Shown one piece after another: positions 55,827 to 64,000 of a DNA stretch of 64,000 nucleotides (position 1 is its first letter; every line of letters begins with the position of its first letter). The position numbers were made by a program, and so were the translations under genes. The notes below the pieces were generated by a model. The model was not told where the DNA came from and made no database searches. It saw only the letters and a list, made by a program, of their open reading frames with translations. The stretch is taken from contig NW_024037076.1 of NCBI RefSeq assembly GCF_015706575.1, positions 9,396,777-9,460,776 of the forward strand. The letters run 5' to 3'. This DNA is from Patiria miniata. Lineage: Eukaryota > Echinodermata > Asteroidea > Valvatida > Asterinidae.

Positions 55827-57085
55827 GGTTCTCTTAATCTTGATCTCTCCTTAAAAGCCCTGTACGTAAATATGAATTAAATAGTTTCTCAAATTCTTGT
55901 TATAAATTTTCAACGACCTCACTTTGCCAAAGAAAACTGAGAAGCAAACCTTTCTAAACTCTAAACTCAAAGTGACGGTCATGGGGGAAAAAAATCACAA
56001 ATAATGAGCTGTTTGACTCCCAAAAACGTACATTTTCATAAAGTAGACGTATCTTTTCAGGGCATTTAGAGTCAACTGCTTCCCAAGTGCCACCTGAGCA
56101 CTCATGACCACTTACTTACGGAACTGCATTATTATGATTGGATTGAATGATTCCCATGCTTTCTAATGTAGTAAACAAGGTTAATGGAATATGAACTAAC
56201 AGTAACCCTCAATTCGAATTAGTCTTTGTATAAGTCGTTTATACCTTCTCGGCTCTTTTACTTTAACGAAAACCCAACTGCAATAGGATCGATATTTTGT
56301 TTCTGAAGAAAAGGTAATACGACTGATAAACTGTTTCCATCATTTACGAAACGCACTTCGCTTTGAAGTCATTTGGTATTATTTTACTGGCATATGTACT
56401 GTATGTTTACATTACAGTCATTTGAATGGGGGGGTATGAGGTTTGAAATGGTATAGAATCGATTGTAAAAGAGTTATGTGGTAATTGTACACAACACTAA
56501 AAAAAAATCGTAATTATTTTGATCCTTACGAGCCGCGCATCGATATAAAATTAGCAAACAAACAACTATCAGTCTAGAAACACAAATACGTTCGGGATTT
56601 TCCGACATGTCCAAAGTTCACAACTAGAAATGTAAACAATGATCCACCTGACCCAGGTCAGACATTTAAAAGGTTTATGCTAATTAAGTGTCATGTTTGG
56701 TCGTGTACCTGATAAATGCAAACACGATTGACCTTTGATGACTCCACCAGTTTGATGATTGATGATGTGCTGCCTGTACGTGTATGATTTATTACAAGCT
56801 CGACATCACAAGTTGCAATGTACATGTGTGTACTGTTCATGTTTTGTCGATCTAAGCGCAACAAATGAACAAACCAACTTGGATATATTTGAGCGTTTAA
56901 ATCTCCATTTTAAATGCAAAAGAACAATGCCTGACCGTAAAAGTCATCTCATGCTTACATTTTTATTTCCTATTTATGACTGGCGCTTAAAAACCACACT
57001 ATTTATGAAACACATCTGAACACCAGTTGTATCACTATACGAATAAACACGAAAACATCATCACAAATTAAACCATGACAGATAT
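55827..57085. repeat. Upstream region of caspase-family exon 1, copy 3 of 3
   Basis: Close match to 25519-26825, ending at about 57085/26826, where the two diverge. It includes GAGCTGTTTGACTCCC, TGCCACCTGAGCAC and TTTGACCTTTGATG blocks. Confidence 0.8.
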
Positions 57086-57134
57086 TGTGGAACTCTCGAA
57101 TGCGCCTTATGCCATTAGAATTTTAGAATTAATT

Positions 57135-57245
57135 TTCTCACCGTACATCACGGCTGCAAAAAAAGGCTGCACAAAGACAAAGAAGCATAAGCGTCCGTCC
57201 AGAGGACAAGTTCAAAGTGAATGATTCCGTATATATACTATATAC
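57135..57245 (-). promoter_or_regulatory. Possible promoter and 5' UTR exon of the third locus
   Basis: On the minus strand TATATAGTATATATAC (57229-57244) precedes an initiator-like TCATTCAC and then a possible 5' exon ending at a GTGAGAAAA donor near 57140. It lies in the right place and orientation upstream of exon 1 at 55826. TATA spacing is imperfect and the sequence has no counterpart near the intact gene. Weak evidence. Confidence 0.2.
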
Positions 57246-60200
57246 TCCCACTTTAGCACTGTGTTGCTTGGTGACCCGCCAGCAGTGACTAACAGTTTGT
57301 TTCCACGCCTTCAAATACTTGAAATATTTTGTATAGGTAGTGTGAACATATATTTCAATAATGCTACACTTGAATTGAGTGTGGGGGGAACCCCACCACC
57401 CTTGGTTTTGTCGTGGTAGTTTGTCGTGTTCGTTTGCTTATCCTCCGCCGCTTTTCTTTCAAACGGAACAATTAACGCATGAATTTTAAAATTGGTATGA
57501 CCATCAGTCCCGATACTGAGCAGTAAATACAAGTGTGACGTCATCAGGTATATCAAATTACAAGCGACTTTAGTTCAAAAAGCGACTGTGTTGTTTCAAT
57601 CCTAACTCATGAACAAACAAAGAATCACGTTCACACTAAAGTCTTTATAATCTGTGCCCTGATAAGCATTTCATATGTAGTGTACGCGAAGTCCCTTGGT
57701 CGTTACTACCGGGGCAAATGGAAGGTGAATTCAAAATGCCGAAAGGAGCGAAATAATTAAAACAAACGAAATTTCTTCAAAAAGAACGGTGCAAGGGAAT
57801 GTCAGATGACCTTGAAACCTCGTACAAACATGCACCCTCATTGCCAAAGATGTAACAAACATTTTGACGTCACCACATATCAAATTCAGCGTTCTAAGTT
57901 CAAAACCTGACATTACTTTCTTTCAACTATATCTGTTGAACTCTTGGTTCATTTTTAGTGAAGCGATTGATATCGTCTTGGCCAACATTATCGATTCTCG
58001 GGTACAAAACCGCTTGAACCTTTACTTTTGGTATTACCGGAATTGCAATGATTAAATTTTGAATACGAAGGCATTGTACTACAGTAAAACTAATACAAGA
58101 AATGTTTAGTGAGCAAAGGTAATTTCTTTTAAACAAAGGGATTATGGTGACGTCATCCTCCGAAAGGACTCCTTCTTGCGGCAGATCCACTCAGAGTTTA
58201 TTTTGTTAATGACCAAATTGCCTATAAACATTGTTTGGACATCAACACTTCGCGAAGTTTAATAAAGATAACATTATCAGTCATTGTAGGGAGACTTTAT
58301 CAATGATCAATGTTTTGTATATTTAAATTTAAATCGTGTGGTACCTACTGGGGATCATTGTTACCATAACAATGATGTCAGCATCATTATTGACGATGGG
58401 TAAGCTAATACTGTGATCTCATCAATCCTGAAGTTATCAATCCGTTATATACAATTTAAAATGATGACGTTAATTAAAGCAGAAATAACGTGTAGATAAA
58501 ATGTGACTTAAAATGTATCGATCTCTTAGTGAATTTGCTCAATTTAATGTAATGCTTAACAGCGAAAACAAGGGTATTTCATATTTTATCTGTTTTTGCA
58601 TAAACGTAATTATTAGTTTTATCAGGTTTCCAGTAGTAAACAATAAATCAAGGTATTGTATGATTTCGTAAAAAGTACCCAGATGACTACAATAGTATGT
58701 CAAAAAGTACCCGGATGACTGCAATAATTAATACTGATGTTGCAGTCATGGCATTTTCGCTGGTTCCCGACAATTTAAAGCAAGTCACAGTCAACCAGCC
58801 AACAGAGCGTAGCGGGCGGCACAGGGTATACGCGCACTGTTGACAAAAGCTTCGAGCGGCGCAATAATTCTACGAAATTTGAGAAATAAAGGCAGTGTCC
58901 TGAAATAATTATATTTTTTGCGGATCAAGCTAGTCAGCCTAATATAAATAGTAATCAAGGCTTTTTCGTCTTCGACTCGTACAATAGCTAGCTCGTGCAA
59001 TATATTCTTGTATCCCCCCTCAAAGTTATCTTATATTAAATAATTATTTACAACTGAGTTCGACAATGTCAAATGTAATAGTTCAGCGGAGCCCATCAGT
59101 CCATCACCCTGCGTTTGTTACAAAGACAAACGCAAACCTATATATATATATATATATATATTGTAGCCTTGCAAACGTCATTTGCTACACAAGTGTTTTT
59201 ATTCGGTCCCTTTCTGAACGCACCCTGAGGCAGTAGTACTTTATTGCTGCTGTATTTGGTTCTTATGGAGGTGGTGGTGGTGGTGGTTCACTGTAATTAC
59301 ACAAATTACAATACTTAACTTTAGTATTAACAATTACAGAAAAACATAATAAACCATGAGATTAATTAGTCAAATATTTGCGATTGAGCTTGAGCCTTCA
59401 CTTGACATAGTGCGTACATTATCCCTGTACGTGTAAGTAAACACCCCCAAAACATATAAATCTTCACTTTGAAAAGCTACAAATAATCTTACTAAATCAC
59501 TCAGAATATGATAAATTTTAACCATGAATAAATCAACAAGGCTTACCGATTGTGCTGGATCCGAAACTACAACATTTGGGACTTAGAAAACCTGATAATT
59601 TTACATTTATTTGGGGAGATAAATTTGGTACACGTTCATTGTTTACGAATCATCGGAATCATGAAGAATTTACACTTTGACCTTTCAAAATGCACCATAT
59701 CACAAGAGGGCGCTATTACGAAAGTACGGGAACAATTAATGAACAGTTTTACCGCAACAAGCTTATTTCCAATCAAAGGTATGCGTGATCATAAATTAAA
59801 GTTTAGAAAACACTTTGAAATAACAACTATGATTAAACCCAAATTAAATTTCACAACTCGCCGCTACATATATACATATTATATGCAATGAAGTTCTGTG
59901 GAGGACTACGTGTGTTTATGCATGGTTTTCAATCCCGTACCAACGTATGTACTGGCCAATACAAATGAAAGCACTGCAGTGCGGCTTGCCATTGAACGAT
60001 CCATAGAAACAGCCTACCAACCAAGGCATCGCTTCAGTGAGTCCATTGATATTAGGCCTACTCACCTCGACTTTTTCAACCCCGTATCTTAAAATAGATA
60101 AACAACTGCCAACTATACTGAAAAATAGGTGATGTATGCAATAAAAATCCACCTTTTTCATTTATTTATTAGATGCAATTGTGGAAAAATTTGAAAAATG

Positions 60201-60884
60201 CAAGACAACGCTCATAATGAAGGACGTTTACTTAAGTTTGTGTTAACCAAAATATATCGTTTACTTGTTGGCTAAATTTTAAAGATAACTCACAAACAAT
60301 ATTTGGAAGCTGCAAGACGCATGCATGCAGGCACACATGAATTTCGGTCAGTAAGAATGATTTACAAAAATTCAAGAGTGAAACAGAATACGCGGAGCAC
60401 ACAATGAGTATTTTGAGCTCATGAACTGCGAATTAAGCTCACATTTCAACAATTGTATGCTACACCACTTCGAATCCTTCAAAAATCACATTCTTAGATT
60501 TTATTCCCTTGTTACTTTGTGTCCATGTCATAAATTTGATTCTATTGAAATCCTGAAAACAACAAACTGTAAAGACGGGGGACATAATCACACACGTCTG
60601 TATACGTAAGGAACCATGGACTCAGGCTCTGTCTTAAGTCAAGAAAAAGTTGGAATGTCTTGATTTCATATCCTACTACCTGTAAGCTTAGACCCACTTT
60701 AAACTAGCTGTAATCAACATACAACTTAATATTTACAAGTTCATAAGTTAAGTATCTAGGTTGACAGTACCGCCTCTCTCTATGGTTATAGGTTCTGTAA
60801 GTATAGGCATAGGCCCATAATGTTTAACGTTTTCAACTCAGGAAAAAAGGGATAGGTTTCTGTAAGTAGGCTAGGGCCCAAAAT
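57246..60884. other. No gene recognised
   Basis: Single-copy-looking AT-rich DNA. It holds a TA dinucleotide tract (59141-59160), a GGT trinucleotide run (59269-59286) and an AAAAGTACCC-GATGACT direct duplication near 58672. Open frames up to 113 codons (59550-59891) lack recognisable motifs or conserved copies. No GPKOW G-patch exon was identified. Confidence 0.45.
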
Positions 60885-61670
60885 ATAGTGTGGAGTCTGT
60901 CAGTTTACGTGGAAAGGTAAGGGCATTTCAAGCACTGATTGAAGATCACGAACCTGATGTGATCTGCATCACCAAAACCCACTCAGACAGCTCTATTCGG
61001 AATTCTGTACTGTGAACTGTTTCCTGAGGCCTTTTCCAACGTTTATAGGAAAGACCGAACTGTTTTTTTTTTATTACACTATTAACATGAGTATGCTTGC
61101 TTTCCTTTTCAAGAACTGGCTACCGAGTCTGAAATTATTTGGGATCACATTTTGCTCCAAGGCTGTTAATATCGCTTACATTCGCTAACCCTAACGTCTA
61201 GCGAACGGAAGTATATTGATTCACCATTGGAAAGGATTCTGCAGATCTCTGAAGTGTGCTAAATTCAGCGGTGACTACAGTGCCAAATCTATCAGTTGAG
61301 GGAAATGGGATACAGACTTTTACATCAGGCGATACCCATCTCATTGACATGTGAATAGTGCACTTCTTGATTCAGCATGTTCTGGAACCAACACGTAGGC
61401 CTATCACTGAAACTACAGCTAACACCTAGGGTTTGGTGTTCAGTTCCGTTCCAAGCAGTATTGTTCAACATGAAGCCCTACCCCCGAGGCGCCATTTCCG
61501 CAACACGACCAATGCTAACGCGACTAGACAGCGCCGTGGCATCTCTGACACCATCCCTACATTCAAGATGACGCAGAAAAATATCAAAGGTATCCTGGGC
61601 GATAACCACATCCGCAGCCTGAGCAAACATTGCTTCCAACAATTATACGAAATGAATACAATTTGATTAA
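60885..61670 (+). mobile_element. Decayed LINE endonuclease fragment, copy C
   Basis: Diverged copy of 5221-6215 with the same order: VSLRGKVRAFQAL-like start, VICITKTHSDSS, then the GDY block and an SSVPSSIVQ-like stretch. It carries multiple stops and deletions. Confidence 0.6.
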
Positions 61671-64000
61671 TAACAGTACAATAACTTACCTTTATGGTAC
61701 TTTGTATGCTTTAACAAATGTATTTTTATCTTGGGGAATTCCACGCCATTGGAATTCCACGCCATTATGCCATTATTTCCTAGGCCTAAGTTCACATTGT
61801 ATTAAACCAGTTGAGTCATATTTATCGATCCACATTATGGTTAAGTTATTGAAACCAAGTTTCATATCAAAAAAAATAATGTTGAGGTCCGAAAATAGTT
61901 ATTTTTGTGACTTACCCTTTGACGATGCGACAGCTTAACCTAAAACTCGCATATAAAAAGCTGTGTAAATAATAGTCGATCGCATGAGCAGAAAAAGAGA
62001 GCACGCCCTCAATCGTTTTTTTTTCCATGGGCGTAAATGACTTTATGACCGGGGGATGGGCCATTGGACTGCCCCCCCCCCCTCCCAACCTATTTGTTAC
62101 GAGAAACAAAAGGTGGCGATTTTGAGGTAATCTTGAAATATTCCAATATTCCAAATGAATTGAAATAGTTCTGAAAACGAAGAACAAACTGTACACATAC
62201 TTTAAAATATCCGTTTGGATGTAAAGTTAAGAGTGTAAAGCAAGTGGGCAAATTTGCATCAATATACTATTAACAGCGAAACCTTTTGTGTTATGTGGTG
62301 TCCATCCCAGCCCCCCCCCCCCCCCCCCTGCTTTCATAAAAGCATGAAACTTCAAACATAATGTTAAGTATGAGACAAATATTTCCAGATATGGACCTAA
62401 CGCAAACTCCCCCTTTTGAAGGCCTGGCAGCCATTTTGCAAAATACCAGTACCAGTACCACCGTTGTAATTTTCGTATTTGAAGACCATTTTGGCATAAT
62501 GTTTGCTAGCCGATGACCTAATCGGGTAGCACTACGTCTTACGCACGGAGGCAGTGTACAAATGTTTTACCCATTTTTCAGTCAAACTGCTATTTGGGGG
62601 ATAATTTGATCCATTTTAACCATAGACATTCTAAACGAAAACCTTTACCCGCCTATGATATTACATTGTTTAATTCTGGATGCAAAACGCTGTCAAGTGA
62701 CCGCCATGTTACGCCAACACTAATTTTTGATACACCTACATTGTGCGTTAACTAAAGCCCCTGTCACACCTTTGCGTATCCTAATTCCTTATGAGTTCCT
62801 TATCAAAAATTTTCAATACGCAGCCGTACCCTCAATTAACGTCGAATTTGTTTGATCACCTTGACTTATGTGCGACGCACATCTAGCGTACAAGTAACGA
62901 ATTCAGCGCATCCATTGCGTATGAGATGCGTATGAGCTGCGTATGCAGTGCACAACATTATTTTTCGGGCTCCGAATAGGTCAGTATGCAGTGCGCATGC
63001 CTAGCGTATTCCGGACGCAGCCGACTTATGCCGACCGCATGCTTGACGCATTTTTGAGCGTATTCCCGCCGCATTTCCACCGCTCGCCGTTCAGCGTGCG
63101 TTGCATCTGCGCTGCAAGTACGCTATGTATACGTCCAATAAAGGCGGCTCATATGCTGACGGGGTGCGACACGATCACATAGCGTACTCGTAACGCACTC
63201 GACCGATGCGGGACCGATGCGCTGCGTATTTATAACTTATGACCTGCGTAACAGCGTACGCAGCGTAGTTTTGTGCATGCCCAAAACTATCGTTATAAAT
63301 ACGCAGCGCATCGGTCCCGCATCGGTCGAGTGCGTTACGAGTACGCTATGTGTTTTTGACGCACCCGTCAGCATATGCGCCGCCTGTATTGGACTTATAC
63401 ATAACGTACTTGCAGCGCAGATGCAACGCACGCTGAACGGCGAGCGGTGGAAATGCGGCGGGAATACGCTCAAAAATGCGTCAAGCATGCGGTCGGCATA
63501 AGTCGGCTGCGTCCGGAATACGCTAGGCATGCGCACTGCATACTGACCTATTCGCAGCCCAAAAAATAATGTTGTGCACTGCATACGCAACTCATACGCA
63601 TCTCATACGCGATGGATGCGCTGAATTCGGTACTTGTACGCTAGATGTGCGTCCCACATAAGTCGAAGTATTAAAAAAAAATCGACGTTTTGAGCGTACG
63701 GCTGCGTATTGAAAAGGAACTCATAAGGAAACTCATATAAGAAACTCATAAGGAACTCATAAGGAATTAGGATACACGAAAGTGTGACAGGGGCTTGAAT
63801 GGTTTGGAAATAATTATGCTCACGTCATGCAAGTCTAGGGGTTTAAAAGATGTCTTTTTCACCAGAAAAAAAATGGTCTTGTGTAACCGGGGAGAGCGAT
63901 ATGAATTAGTTTTAAATGTGGCACTCTCCTCACAACCGAGTGGTTCCACTAAAAGAATTGTGTGGAGCGAAGTCTTTTGGATGTCTCAATAATATCACAA
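61671..64000. repeat. Interspersed repeat unit, copy C (interrupted)
   Basis: Copy of 26826-27995 and 6230-7330, interrupted at 62755-63796 by the foldback element and running off the right edge. Similarity to copy B resumes directly after the insertion (GAATGGTTTGGAAATAATTA). Confidence 0.8.
62755..63796. mobile_element. 1.04-kb foldback element rich in GCGTA/TACGC
   Basis: It begins AAGCCCCTGTCACAC and ends GTGTGACAGGGGCTT. Two arms of about 480 bp are near-perfect inverted repeats around a loop of about 55 bases (63237-63291). The arms are saturated with GCGTA, TGCGTA and TACGCA words and are CpG-rich against an AT-rich background. Each arm can be read as the same 60-80-codon peptide on opposite strands, a by-product of the symmetry. 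The pre-insertion site is at 27740/27741. No clear target duplication. Confidence 0.85.

Noticed and set aside
62943..63590. Matching peptides on opposite strands (62943-63182 and 63237-63590)
   Set aside because: They are mirror images created by the inverted repeat; biased GCGTA composition keeps frames open.
1..64000. CRISPR arrays, bacterial operons or phage genes
   Set aside because: No regular direct repeats with unique spacers and no bacterial gene organisation; introns and transposon types are eukaryotic.

Overview
This window is intron-rich, transposon-rich nuclear DNA of a marine invertebrate-like animal. Coding signal is confined to short exons with GT-AG (once GC-AG) borders. Most of the rest is hAT-type and foldback DNA transposons, LINE and Ty3/Gypsy remnants, minisatellites, poly-C/poly-G tracts and large diverged segmental duplications. 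The repeat style suggests an invertebrate deuterostome such as an echinoderm or hemichordate, but nothing here proves the taxon.

Two genes can be recognised, both on the minus strand. (1) A complete caspase of about 387 residues, in nine exons from 25518 down to 13575. All exon phases join cleanly. It has the caspase p20 and p10 segments, the His and Cys catalytic residues and an aspartate-containing p20/p10 linker. Instead of a CARD or death-effector domain it has a short prodomain built from three small phase-1 exons. The second of these encodes a Gly/Asn/Val-rich motif resembling RHIM or other amyloid-signalling motifs. (2) The 3' part (last four exons, 42610 to 38657) of GPKOW, a G-patch and KOW-domain spliceosomal protein. 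Its 5' half was not found.

The 5' module of the caspase gene (exon 1, exon 2, intron 1 and flanks) has been duplicated several times. A second locus has exon 1 at 3030-2952 and exon 2 at 1107-1003, with a hAT element in intron 1, and runs off the left edge. A third locus has exon 1 at 55826-55742 (start codon ATG changed to ATT) and exon 2 at 51493-51368. It has lost exon 3 by a deletion with 5-bp microhomology, and nested transposons fill its intron 1. A fourth relic has exon 2 at 43357-43232 and exon 3 at 37991-37926 with an in-frame stop. The GPKOW 3' exons sit between these two relic exons.

Layout along the + axis: 1-4140 caspase-family locus with a hAT insertion; 5220-7330 LINE endonuclease remnant plus a repeat unit that recurs at 26830-28000 and 60885-64000; 7731-8409 a second hAT-like element with CTCGAGTC arrays; 9130-10600 an inverted-repeat segment duplicated at 29070-30180; 13575-25518 the intact caspase gene with minisatellites and hairpins in its introns; 28830-30735 repeats; 31399-31918 a MITE; 33270-35050 a decayed Gypsy element; 35460-38010 a duplicate of the caspase intron 3/exon 3 region; 38657-42610 GPKOW; 44944-49746 a 4.8-kb foldback element; 49760-57100 the degraded caspase-family copy; 57100-60880 no recognisable gene; 60885-64000 LINE remnant plus a 1-kb foldback insertion.

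Exon calls were made by reading splice sites and frames by eye. Similarity calls rest on remembered family motifs, not on database searches.
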